57,802 nt of DNA from Gnetum montanum (Eukaryota; Streptophyta; Gnetopsida; Gnetales; Gnetaceae), in the NCBI GenBank assembly GCA_015680685.1, contig MNCI01008940.1:57824-115625 (forward strand), written 5' to 3'. The position numbers were made by a program, and so were the translations under genes. Shown in pieces: positions 12,713-23,159 of the stretch. Position 1 is the first letter of the stretch, and the number at the start of each line of letters is the position of its first letter. The notes beneath the pieces are model-generated. The model made no database searches. It was given only the letters and a program-made list of their open reading frames with translations, and was not told where the DNA came from.

Positions 12713-12725
12713 AAGGAGGGAAGAG
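12713..12725 (+). other. Polypurine tract of element B
   Basis: AAGGAGGGAAGAG lies immediately before the 3' LTR start TGTTACATCCC. This is the expected place and composition for the plus-strand primer. Confidence 0.75.
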
Positions 12726-13880
12726 TGTTACATCCCATGTAAAGACCTTAGGTATGGTAATACACTTATGATTTATACATTACATGTGGAGTCCTAGTGA
12801 GTTTTCAGGGATAAGTTAATGTAATATAAATGTACTTTATATGTTATGAGACTTCATCTTTATGTTACAATTATGATGTTATAACATGCTTAACTAACAT
12901 GATTATATACACTATCCCTATGTGATGTGTTAAACTAATGAGGTTGTTGGTAGGGGTGTTGGATTAGGGTACAAGAGCACCTATTCATTATGCATTTAAG
13001 CTTTATATGAAATTTCAGTATTTATGCATTTGAACTATAGTGCTATGTTGTGTGATTCTTGGATGTGATTTTGGCATGTGAATGTGTAGAGTGTTTAATA
13101 AGGATCTCGTAGGTTCAAAAATATTTTAATTTGAAGTTCCAGTATGATTATTATGCACATTTGAAATGTAGGGTATTAGTTGGGGGAGGGATAAAAGAAC
13201 TAAACTTATAAAAAAAATTAAAAATAAAAAAGTAAGATTTGCTTTTACATGTGAGGTGAAGCACATGAGAAAAGAAAAAGGAACATACATTATTTTTCTA
13301 AACAAAAAAGTAACATTTATGCATAAGGCATAAGCTTTTTTTTTTTTACACAAAAAAAGACCCATCATCATTTCCACTGCCTGCCCATAAGAATTGGGTT
13401 TTTTTTTTGCTCTTTATGTCTAAGAAAATAGAAATGAATAGGAGCCTATTTTCATCAGTTTTCTTTTCTTCTCTCTTCTTCTAAATCACATTTTTCTAAA
13501 TTCTAAGCTTTGTGGATAGTTTTTGCTTGCTCTAAACATGGATTTGGAATTGCTGCAATCATATCTACATGGGTGTGAAACTTGTTTAGAGAAAAATGGT
13601 GTCCTACTAGATGTTTTAGGATTTTTATCTTATTTCAACATTCTGCCACAACAATTTAAATTGGTAGGTTTTCTTTATCTTTTTCCTATATTTTTGTGTT
13701 GGACTAGTGTATATGATTATGCGATGTGGGCATGTGGGGCAAATAGCTCAAAGATTGAGCTTGGACATGTTATTTTGCATATTTTGTGAAATTGTACAAT
13801 TTTGGTTACAAATTATTTATTAATATATATGTGATGTATGATATGATGTGGACTTGTGGAATATGATATGTGATGTGGAT
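12726..13880 (+). repeat. 3' LTR of element B, left part
   Basis: It matches the 5' LTR of B from its start to the position equivalent to about 7084, then switches to LTR sequence of element C at 13879-13881, where the base triplet ATG is shared by both. About 860 bases of the B LTR (equivalent to 7085-7947) are missing before it resumes at 22881. Confidence 0.8.
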
Positions 13881-14618
13881 GCATGGTTGGGAGATACACA
13901 TGGAGAGATAGATTTATAGATTCAGAATGATTTCAAGTTTTGTTAGTTTTTAGTGTGTGCCTACAATGTGATGTTAAGTGATTGTACGACATCCTTATTT
14001 GAGTGTGATGTACTTGGACACGTTACATGTTCGACAATAAAGATTGAGATTACTTCCATCATTGTAACATCCACTTAGCTTTATTACTATTTTTAATTAC
14101 TTAAATGCTTACTATTTTCTTTAGTTAATGTTCATCATTTTCTACTCTTTATCATTTTTCTCATTAAGTTTAATGAGTACGACTAATTGTGAGCACTTAA
14201 GTGAAATTACTTGGTAACCTAGTAGTGTTATCATTTGGTATGCCCAGTAATGGTACACGTGGTCATTTCAATAGTAGTTATCGAAGTCTAAGGTGTGTAC
14301 AAAAGATTATATATGGATACTCATCACACATAGGCTATTTTAGAATTTACTTTCCATTATTAATTAGATTAAACAATTAATTTCTTTATTATCATTAGGA
14401 GAAGCTTAGGGCCAAAGAACATCAAGAATCATATGCCTCACTCTAGACTAAACCATACGTGACAAAGCTACCACTAATGCAAGTGGGAAGATAGTGAACT
14501 ACGATCAAGACATAATGATCTAGATGCACAACTATACCCATCCATGGAATTGAACCGGACCATGCATGAACGCTTGTGATTCATATGGTTGGATGTAGGG
14601 GTACCTCCTTGCTCATCA
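13879..14618 (+). repeat. 5' LTR of element C, missing U3
   Basis: It begins at ATGCATGGTTGGGAGATACA. The same point in the 3' copy (22341) lies just after the TATA box CCTATAAATACC, so the copy starts at about the expected transcription start. The rest (R and U5) runs to CTCATCA at 14618 and aligns with 22341-22494 and with the window-end LTR from about 57178. The shared CCTAGTAGTGTTATC box is at about 14218. Confidence 0.75.
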
Positions 14619-14637
14619 TTAGCGTCATTACCAGGGA
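14619..14637 (+). other. Primer-binding site of element C (tRNA-Asp type)
   Basis: TTAGCGTCATTACCAGGGA lies directly after the LTR. It is close to the tRNA-Asp primer site TGGCGCCGTTGCCGGGGA and parallels the sites in A and D. Confidence 0.7.
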
Positions 14638-14743
14638 TGATGCTAGTTATCTAGATTAGTTATATCATACACGATTGGTGTAAATGCATTAACAATTTAT
14701 CTTTTAGAAAATATTAAGTCACACACATCATTAACTAACAAAA

Positions 14744-17220
14744 ATGTCTCTTTCACAAGGAAACAATAATGCATCATATGGAGAGAACATTCATTAGAGA
14801 ACTAATGAGATATATATTGAAGAAGATTGGAGTGACCAAACTTATGTAGGGGTTTCATATGTTCATGACCACCTTGATTACACTAAGGATGACATTCACC
14901 TAAGGTAGATAATCCTAGAGGAGATGAAGTAAGTCCTAGACTAGGGGAGGCCTCAAGGCCTAGGACCTCCTCAAAACCTAGAAAAGATAAATCAAGGGAC
15001 CATGGGGGAAACCATAGAAGCCATGGCAATCCTCCTAGTTCCTCACCTTCTTCTTCCTCTTCAACGTCTAGCTCTAATGAAGATGAACATAGGCATAGAG
15101 ACAAAGCTCCAATATGGGACAAAAATATAAATAGAAATCAAAACCATAGGAAAAATCAAAGATATAAAAATGAACATAGACAAAGTCATCACAATTAGGG
15201 AAATAGAAATAGAAATTTTTACCAAAACATGTCTCATGACGATGAACCCTTATTGGAAACTAAGAGCATGATGCAAATCATAGAGGTAGTTAAAATACCT
15301 CACAGGCATCACAAGGAAAGTCTCAAATTTGCAGGAGGCTATGATTTTGATTCAAATCATTTACAAGTCTTCCATGATGCCTGTGTCTTACAAAACATTG
15401 AAAGTAGATGGCAAAAGCTTAAGCTCTTTCCTAGGACACTAATAGATAAAGCCAAAATGTGGTATAGACCGTTGAAACCAAATTTAATTCATCAATGGTC
15501 CACAATGCTAGAAATTTTCAATGAGAAATACCAAACCTATGCGAGGGTGTCTAACCTAAGGAAATGAATCTAGGGATGGAAATAAGAACAACATGAACCC
15601 TTGGATATGACCCTAGATAAATATTATTCTCTACCGAATATATGCCCAGGTCATGTTTTCTCTCAAGAAGAGCAACCTTTCCACAGCATAGATGGACTTC
15701 ATAATCAAATGAGAGAGACAATTGGGATGTATGCTTAAGGTTAATTATACGAGCTACAAACCCATCTAATTTAAGAGCTAATTGAACATATGGCAGAAGA
15801 AGGAGAGCTATGTAAATGGGAGAATGTTAGGAAATCCCACTAAGATCCAACTCTTTAAAAGAAGAAGGTCCACATCTATGATAAAGAAAAAGAGCTAGCT
15901 CTCGATAAGGTGATTTCACAACAAACCTTGTTAATACAAAAATCTATCAGTGAACTTAAAGCAAGGTTTGATAAGATGTCGAAATGGATAAATAAGAAAG
16001 TTAAAACTTTTGTAGAAACTATAGAGAAAAGAGTAACACAAAACAAATCAAGTGATCATAATAAAAGGAGGAAAAAGAACCAAGAAATAGCTAAGAACAC
16101 TTATCAGCAAATAGGGAAAATGACTAAAGAAGAAGAGGCTATAAACTCAACGATAAAAGAAGATGATGGATGTGACATCTACATATATGACCATCTGAAA
16201 GGCTATTGCCTAGTCATGTTACATCTACATGAGTATTGGAATTTTGCATTGAATCCCAAGTTCATGCAAAAGCAAATGCCTAGTAAATTACCTTTCTCAC
16301 AAGGTAATTACAAATAGCCCTAGAACCAATCATACTCTCCTAGTGAGACTTCTTACCAGCCTCAACACTATCATCAACCATAGTAGTGAGACCCACAATC
16401 ATGGGGAAAGTCATCAATAAACTGGCCCTACCCTTAGTGCCAACTAAACCTATACAGATACTATGTTCAACAACCTATTTCCCCAACTAGTTCTACATCC
16501 TCTACTTCAAATCGCTACTACCACTCTCTCAAGTATCATCAACCTATGACAACTCTTGAAGGATCACCATCTTACACCTCTTACCCTCCATCATATCCTT
16601 AATATTCTCATACCCTCGTCCATCACATGTCATAGCCAGCAACACAGGAAGTTTCAACATCAGAACATCAACAAAAGAATGTCATTTGTGCTACAAACAT
16701 GCATAGACATGATAATGCTAGTATGTCCCCGCCACAATCTTAGAAACACCCTTTCTTTAGGATGGCTACCATGTGTAAGCACAAAACTTGTGAACCTACT
16801 AACTCATCCAAACTAGCACAATGCCAATAAAGTGCAACACCTTTCCTTTCACAATTAATGTCTTCTAATCCTACACAAAGGCCAACATCCATCATTACTT
16901 TAACACCTAACAAAAGCAATGAATCTAGCACTATGGAGAGACAAATGAATCCATGCATAACTAATCATGATCAAGGGTGTAGTTGTGGGCTAGACATCCG
17001 TAAAGTTTACACAATTCATACTTTGACCCAATGTATATTTAACAACTAAGTGTGTGAGCAACAACCTATCTACACAGCCACCACTAAACCAAAAGGCACC
17101 CAATGGATTGAAAATAAAAGTGTAACACTATTTCACAAATGCATGAATCCTGCCTATCCACTTATTAATTCTTGTCACTGTCACAGTCAAACTCTTAGTC
17201 ATGGGGGAAATGCCCCATCC
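14744..17220 (+). pseudogene. gag of element C
   Basis: A possible start ATG lies at 14744. A Ser/Arg/His-rich hydrophilic tract is at about 14900-15220. The best-preserved capsid-like segment is 15229-15567 and includes WQKLKLFPRTLIDKAKMWYR and STMLEIFNEKYQTYARVSNL, the Retrotrans_gag pattern. A further open stretch at 15910-16317 ends in the Cys/His motif CDIYIYDHLKGYC (16168-16206), in which the second Cys of the A/D consensus is Tyr. Pro/His/Ser-rich sequence with several stops continues to about 17220, ending in a Cys/His-containing tract (CHCHSQTLSHGGN). Protease should follow, but the sequence joins directly to the post-pol spacer. Confidence 0.7.
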
Positions 17221-18293
17221 TAACATTTAGAATTAATAGGTGTTTTTCATCTTTTTTTTTACAATTTTTTATCATTTTCTCATTTCTTGATACAAATTTT
17301 TTCTATCCTTTTCAACTTTTTCCACATTTTGTTTTCATTTCCTTTGTCAATAATCTTGTTTATGAATAAAATAACATCATGTAGCCCATTGAGGTGAGGT
17401 TTTCTCTATGTTGTCAAGTCATAAGGAATTTATTATTTGGACAGTAAAGCCATGCCATCCATCCACCCATTCCATTAATAAGAGGTTCTTACCATGGTCA
17501 TAATGATATTTTTTTCATCATTAAACTAAGAATAAAATTGTAATCATTGTGCCTGGACAAAAAAGTGAAGAACCAAGTGGGAATGTGAAGGGTGTGACAT
17601 CAAGGATATTTTTGGATCTCTTTGACCACTTTTGTATGTTCTATCATGTTTCCAAGGTTGTAATTATATCCTTGTAGATCTAATGAAAAATGAAAGTAAG
17701 AGTTAAATAAGTATTGCCTTACCATGTCACTAGAAAGACATGTCATCCATGCTTGAAGGTAGTCCTCTAGTAAGGTTAACACAAATAAGAGTAAAATAAA
17801 AGGGCACTAAATAAATTTCTACGAGTCCCACTAGAAAGACATATTACCCATGCTTAAAGGTTAGTGACTTCTCGAAATTCCAAAAAAAAAAAAAAGAGTG
17901 CCATGAATAAAATCCTCCCTTGAACAAAACGCCAAGTGATGTTACTCCTTGCAACTATGATAGTCATATGGTTGTCAAACAAAGAAATGAAATAATGCGA
18001 TGTCACTAGAATGTGGTATGGACTTAGTTTGAATTTTGGAAAGAAGGGCTAATGATTACATAACCATTAATAACACACAAGGATTCATTATGCCTATGGT
18101 AAGGTATCTCACATCCTCATTTCTACAATCCCTTCTAAAATCCATTTCATCTTACTGTCTCTATGATCATAACTTGTAGTTTTATCTAACATAGAGTTAT
18201 TTTCTTAAATTGGTGTTTTAACATGTGTGTTTTGTTCAGCAAGTATGTGTTGCATTCAACTCCTTTGGTGTCTACGAAAATTTTTAGGTGTGG

Positions 18294-18353
18294 TTATACA
18301 AGGGCATTAAGGGTGGTATTGGAGCCTACTTTGGGGAGGACTCACTTGTATAA
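18294..18353 (+). promoter_or_regulatory. Conserved hairpin in the spacer of element C
   Basis: A perfect 9-bp stem, TTATACAAG (18294-18302) with CTTGTATAA (18345-18353), encloses a 42-base loop. The loop keeps GGCATTAAGGG and GGGGAGGACTCA, also found in D and nearly so in A. Relative to A and D, one stem pair is changed on both sides (G-C to A-T), which favours a structure in RNA. Confidence 0.55.
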
Positions 18354-18679
18354 CTATTGTAACTTGTACTTGACTAACACAACTGCATCATCTTGAATCT
18401 TCCAACTACATAAACGTTAAATTCAATACCTTCCCTTATCAAATAACCTATTCGCTCTATACCATGAATCCAATACCCCTTTTCTTACATCTTCTAAAGC
18501 TTTTAATGTCTAAAATTTTATCTTCTCATACTACCTATGCCTAAATATGAATTCTCACTTACCCTAGAACTTTGGATTTTACATGAAACCTTCCAACTAA
18601 TCACAAAACCTCATTTTTCATGCTAAATGTCCTCATCAAATGCAATCTCAAGAACCCTAATATGAGGTTAGAATTAACA

Positions 18680-18718
18680 TTGAATATCCAATATTAGGTC
18701 CATAAAAGCTATAAATAA
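18680..18718 (+). promoter_or_regulatory. Internal U3-like motif and TATA box of element C
   Basis: TTGAATATCCAATATTAGGT (18680-18699) matches TTGGGTATCCAATATCAGGG in the U3 of the C-family LTR (57091-57110) at 16 of 20 bases. A TATA box, TATAAATAA (18710-18718), follows 11 bases later. The similarity does not extend into R or U5, so this is not an inserted LTR. It lies 550 bases before the accessory gene start. Promoter activity is inferred. Confidence 0.5.
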
Positions 18719-18969
18719 GACCCCCACGATGTTCAAAAAATTCATTATCATTAATTGAAGCTAGGGGAGTTTTTGCATTTTTCTCTCTCAACTAAGAGCT
18801 CTATGTAGTCAACTTCCACACATGATATCTTGCTTCATACAGCTCTGGTTTTCATGGTTTTTGAACCTATTTGATCCCAAAGTGTTCAATTTAGTTGGGG
18901 AAGGGTGCTTGTGTGGACAACTTACATCAGTTTTTTGAAATTTGCTATCGCTTGGAAGGTATTATAAGG

Positions 18970-19271
18970 GTAAGAATGTTAAAAACCTTAAGTATTTTAA
19001 TGAATAATCAATCATCTATATTCCAGAACCTCTATTTCTCTCACCCAAGGGATCATAACCATCATTACAAGCCATGCATATGGGAAAAGAAGGCAATTGT
19101 GAAGGATCATAAAAGAAGTTAAAACTTTTTGGGCATTTTTCTTGAAATGTTTCTAACTTTACAATCACGTGAGCTAAGAACTTAATGGAACTAAGGTCAT
19201 GGGTAAGGTATAAACTTATTGAGGATATATGGAAAACACCTTAGTAACACTAAATCCTTGATTGATTATAG
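18970..19271 (+). other. Possible leader intron before the accessory gene of element C
   Basis: A good donor, AAGG|GTAAGA, starts at 18970 and an acceptor, GATTATAG|, ends at 19271, directly before the ATG. Length is 302 bases. D has the donor GAG|GTAAGA at 46730 at a similar distance (314 bases), but its acceptor position reads AA. In A both sites are changed. Splicing is only a hypothesis. Confidence 0.3.
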
Positions 19272-22013
19272 ATGGCCCCAAAAAGAGGCGAACAAGAAGA
19301 ACCTTTGGAAGGCACAAGCAAACACCTAAAAGGTGACAAAGGACAATTAGGAGAATAAGGCCTACCAGCCAAGCATGAAGAACAAGAGGCCCAGTTGCTT
19401 AGCATTCATCAAGAGGCTCTTGCTATAGGGCAATTGGTCCAAGGGGAGGTCGTAAAAAGGCCCCAATGCAAGGACAATGTCTCACATTGTCCCAAGAATG
19501 CCTCCAAGCCATCCAGGAGTGATCCATGTTGACCATAGTCATCATGGAAATGAACTTCAGGAAATTCACAGTATTTTTCCCTAAGGTGATTAAAACTCAG
19601 CTTTAGGCATCACCTCTATGGCATATACTCTCTAAAAGTGGAGAATGGTACCTTGGTAAGATGTACCAATTTTGGCATAATAAGGAAGAAGGTTCCATTG
19701 TCAACATTGGCAGAGTCTTTGTCTCTTTTTTAGTTAAGGCCATTATAGAGACTCTAAACATACCTAATGCAGGGGTCAAGGTAGTGCATCTATCCACAAA
19801 ATTTGATGTAGACACCAAGAATCTATGGCTAAATTAGGTATACAACAAAGAAAATAAAATATACAATGAGTTAAATCTAGAAGAGAGGATTTACTTCAAA
19901 ATCAGCACATACCACCTCTTCCCAACTAAAGGCCTCAACAAAATATCAACTTATGCAGCCACAGAAAGTACAATCTTGATGGGCAAATATAATGCTAATC
20001 TTGCCCAATTGTACTTCATGAAATTCAAAGGTGATTTGAGGAAAGATATGTAGAGAAGCTAATACTTCCATTCCCTTGCCTAATTAGAAAGCTATGCAAG
20101 TGCACTGGAATCCTAGGTTACACCAATGATGTTCCCAAGAGGGCTCAGAATGTTTCTTTCCTCGAGTTGCTCAAACCAACAGCACCAAGGAAAGACCTTG
20201 GTGATGAACAAGAACTAGAGAAGTCAGAGCAAGAACTAGCAAAGGAGCCTGAGCAAGAACCAGTGCAATTGTGAAAACCATAAGATCCATTGCCACCATC
20301 GTAAGACTATAGGCTTGCAATGAGCCATTTGTAGAGAATAGCTAAAACTCTTAGTTGAGGAAGCAGGGATGAATCAAACCTCTTCTAAGCCATCAATGCT
20401 GTCATTCAACCTACAATTTCTGTTGATCCATCAAGGGGGTAGATCTCTTTGTAATCAGGAGGAGAAGCCCAATGGTCATAGTAGATCTCTAGAAATGTTG
20501 CATCTTTTCAAGTGGTGCTTGAAATGGGAGAAGGTGCTACAATCATGGTCATGTAGCATCAAGATGTGGTAGGCATAGTAGAAGTTATCATAGACCACAT
20601 TAAAGAATCCTTTAATGTGCCTATTGTGCCCTCGATAGATTTGACCAAAACCAAAGATGCATAAATGTTAGTTGAGACTTCAATGACTCTTGCAGCTCAT
20701 GGGGATGTGCTTGAAAAATTGCTACAAACTGGACAAGTAATGAAAAATCTATTTGACATCCTTAGTGATGTCACTATAGTACAATCTGATCTCATCACCA
20801 CAAAAGAAAAATTGATCATGGCAAAGACTAAGGTAAAGCATGTAGAAGTGGAAGTGCATAGATTACAACAAGAGCTCATCACCCTAAGAGCTGAAAGAAG
20901 GGATCTCTCCCAATTTGCTGTGCTTAACCAATTGAAATAATTTTGAACAGAGTAGCTCAGCTAACTCTTTGAATAGAATAAAGCTATTGAACAAGAAAAG
21001 GAGAAAGTAGTTTGAAATGCCTCAGCCATCAAAGCCTAGCATATGCCCATAAGAAGGCATTGATCACTGCATACAAGGAGAATAAATAGCTTGCTACTAA
21101 GAATGCTAGGTTGGCCACTGTTGAGAAACAGAAAAACATTTTAGAAGAAAGTATCCACCAATTGAGGAAGCAACTAGTAAGGGTCAACCAAGATATAAGT
21201 GGATTAGACAGAGAGAACTGAACCCTCTCAATAGAGGAGGTCCACGCAATACGTCAAAAATCTACAATCGAGATAAGCACATGGCAAAACAAGGCTAAGA
21301 AGCATGAAGAGCTAAAAGAGCACTTACGGGACCAAATTGGCATGTACAAGCAAATTAATAAAAAAGGAATCTAGATGGCAAAATTCTACATCAGTTCCAT
21401 GTCAGTGCAAAATCCTTATTGGTAGCCCATCTTGGATAGCTATGCCCTGGTCCACCAAGTGAAAGTGAAGAACAAGGACCTATAGATTGAAGATTTAAAA
21501 GAGTACATGGCATTAGCTACCCTTTGCTATGCCAACCTTGCCATGTTAACAATAGGTTGGCCTAGAAATGAGTTGGAATAACAAATAGCAACCACTTATG
21601 CCTTGTATGAAAAAAATTTTGTAGATAGGAAAACTACTCTACAAAAACTTCATGTGGCAAACTCAAAACTAGAAACAATTAAGGCTCACTATCATAGGCA
21701 AAGAGATGTAGCCTTAGACCTAGCTAAAAGATTAATAGATCATTATGAACTAAAAGAAAAGGCTAGAGCTTTCGAGGAGGAATGACAGCAATTCACATCA
21801 TGGTACATGAAAGCAAATCAAATGTTCTTACAGCTACCATGTTCATGGAATGTACCAATTCTAGCACACATTAGCTTATCAACTTAAATGGTACATGACC
21901 CAATAACAGAGCAAGAAAAGTTGTAGGCACTCTTGAATCACTATAAATTCTAGAAGCCTGATGACAAGGGGAAGCGACCCATGGAAGAGCCATCACCTTT
22001 AGGAACTACATGA
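19272..22013 (+). pseudogene. Accessory gene of element C (transposon-protein-like domain plus coiled coil)
   Basis: The gene begins ATGGCCCCAAAAAGAGG (MAPKR) and runs to a stop at 22011-22013, about 913 codons with many stops. A globular part at about 19560-20160 (for example ELNLEERIYFKISTYHLFPT, then a segment ending CLIRKLCKCTGILGYTNDV) aligns with element D and resembles the plant 'putative transposon protein' domain found in Athila-type elements. A Glu/Gln/Lys-rich coiled coil follows (20665-20940 and 21000-21785 are mostly open). It contains EYMALATLCYANLAMLT at about 21500-21555, conserved in A and D. The role is unknown. Keeping it in a pol-less element suggests it matters for the element's RNA or its control. 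Confidence 0.6.
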
Positions 22014-22199
22014 GCTTCCCCAATTTTGTTATTTTGTTGTTTTGCCATGATGTGTCTATTTTTTGTAAAACACCACTATACCATGAAAGAGTCAATTTAT
22101 GTGTTTATTTGAGTTAGTCAATAATCCCATACCTTCCCAATATCTTGTAAAGAACCTATTCCTCATTTTGTTTAATTTCAGGATGAATTTTCATTTAGT

Positions 22200-22494
22200 T
22201 GAGTCATGTTTTGCAAAGCTACAATATTGGGTATCTGATATTAAAGTTGCAATGTCGAGTATCTGATATCAAGGCACAACCTCTGATGTTGGGGATTCAA
22301 TATTGTCCCTTCCATGCTAGCCTATAAATACCACACTTGAATGCACAGTTGGGAGATACACATAGAGAGATTGATTCATAGATTTGAATGGATTTCAAGT
22401 TTTGTTAGTTTCCAGTGCATGTCTACAAATGATGTTAAGTGATTTTACGGCATCCTTATTCAAGCGTGACATACTTGGACATGTTACATGTTTG
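22200..22494 (+). repeat. 3' LTR of element C, first part (up to a contig break)
   Basis: It begins TGAGTCATG at 22200. The window-end copy starts TGATGAGTCATG, so a few bases including the polypurine tract are lost. U3 carries GGGTATCTGATATTAAAG and GAGTATCTGATATCAAGG, and the TATA box is CCTATAAATACC (22321-22332). It stops at N 22495; the LTR's end is in the reversed contig that follows. Confidence 0.75.
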
Positions 22495-22880
22495 NACTAA
22501 CGATGTGTATTTTATATAAAGGAAGGTCTAACTACACAAGATTTCATGCCATACCAAAAACTAAACATACATGATAATGAGAAAATTGAATATCTCTACA
22601 TAAACCAAAAATCTGCACTATTTCCAAAAGATACAAAAACACATAAGCATCATCATCACATATATAAGAGTACAAAGATTTTCATACATGATGAGTGGTG
22701 AGGTACCCCTATTCCCAACCATATGAATCATAGGAATTCATGCACAATCCAGTCGAATTCTGTGGATGGGATTAGTTGTGCATCTAGATCATTATGCCTT
22801 GATCGCAGTTTGCTATCTTCCCACTTGGACTAGTGGTAGCTTTGTGATGTATGGTTTAGTCCAAAGTGAGGCATATGATN
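22495..22880 (-). other. Misoriented contig between two Ns
   Basis: Read in reverse complement, 22496-22879 contains the end of C's LTR (through CTCATCA at 22689) followed by B's LTR. Bases 22496-22694 are a 199-base inverted duplicate of 22881-23079. Flipping the piece restores the expected order C LTR end, then B LTR. This is an assembly error, not a biological palindrome. Confidence 0.85.
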
Positions 22881-23159
22881 TCATCATGTATGAAAATCTT
22901 TGTACTCTTATATATGTGATGATGATGCTTATGTGTTTTTGTATCTTTTGGAAATAGTGCAGATTTTTGGTTTATGTAGAGATATTCAATTTTCTCATTA
23001 TCATGTATGTTTAGTTTTTGGTATGGCATGAAATCTTGTGTAGTTAGACCTTCCTTTATATAAAATACACATCGTTAGTTTTTAATTTATTATGATTCTA
23101 CTATAATATTACTAGTGATCCTAAGCATCACCCTACGCTAGCTAGGATGAGGTGTTACA
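22881..23159 (+). repeat. 3' LTR of element B, right part
   Basis: It matches 7948-8182 of the 5' LTR and ends GAGGTGTTACA at 23159. The first bases, TCATCA, belong to the end of C. A's Gag-protease reading resumes at 23160. Confidence 0.8.

Larger units (their letters stand above)
17221..19271 (+). other. Post-gag spacer of element C (noncoding)
   Basis: About 2 kb with no supported coding region. It corresponds to the spacer after pol in A (26751-28727) and D (46417-48560): all three begin with a T-rich stretch and share the motif AAAGACATG..(C/A)CCAT(G/A)C.T(A/G)AAGG (here at about 17731-17762 and again near 17831) and a TGCGA(A/T)GTCACTAGAA block (17997). It also holds the hairpin, internal promoter and possible intron listed separately. 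Confidence 0.6.
13879..22689 (+). mobile_element. Element C: pol-less Athila/Tat-like retrotransposon inserted in B
   Basis: A 5' LTR lacking U3 (13879-14618), a primer site, gag, a spacer, an accessory gene and a 3' LTR (from 22200) are present. No protease, RT, RNase H or integrase motif is found between gag and the spacer. Elements A and D hold about 3.5 kb of pol there. The true right end lies within a contig placed backwards (22496-22879); when reversed it ends CTCATCA at 22689 and continues into B's LTR. C is therefore non-autonomous and depended on proteins supplied by a relative. Confidence 0.75.
5912..23159 (+). mobile_element. Element B: chromovirus-type Ty3 retrotransposon, inserted in A and split by C
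   Basis: The left LTR (5912-8182) begins TATTACATCCC, where the 3' LTR has TGTTACATCCC. The right LTR is in two parts, 12726-13880 and 22881-23159, because element C sits in it. Order inside: Met-type primer site, gag with zinc knuckles, protease, RT, RNase H, integrase, a chromodomain-like C-terminus, then a polypurine tract. The flanks GGTTT (5907-5911) and GGCTA (23160-23164) are consistent with a decayed 5-bp duplication. A's protein reading resumes directly at 23160. The features match the Tekay/Del group of chromoviruses, and the exact clade is inference. Confidence 0.85.

Noticed and set aside
22496-23079. Long perfect inverted repeat that could form a siRNA precursor hairpin
   Set aside because: Both edges of the inverted piece are Ns, and reversing it restores the expected order of LTR sequences, so it is a scaffolding error.
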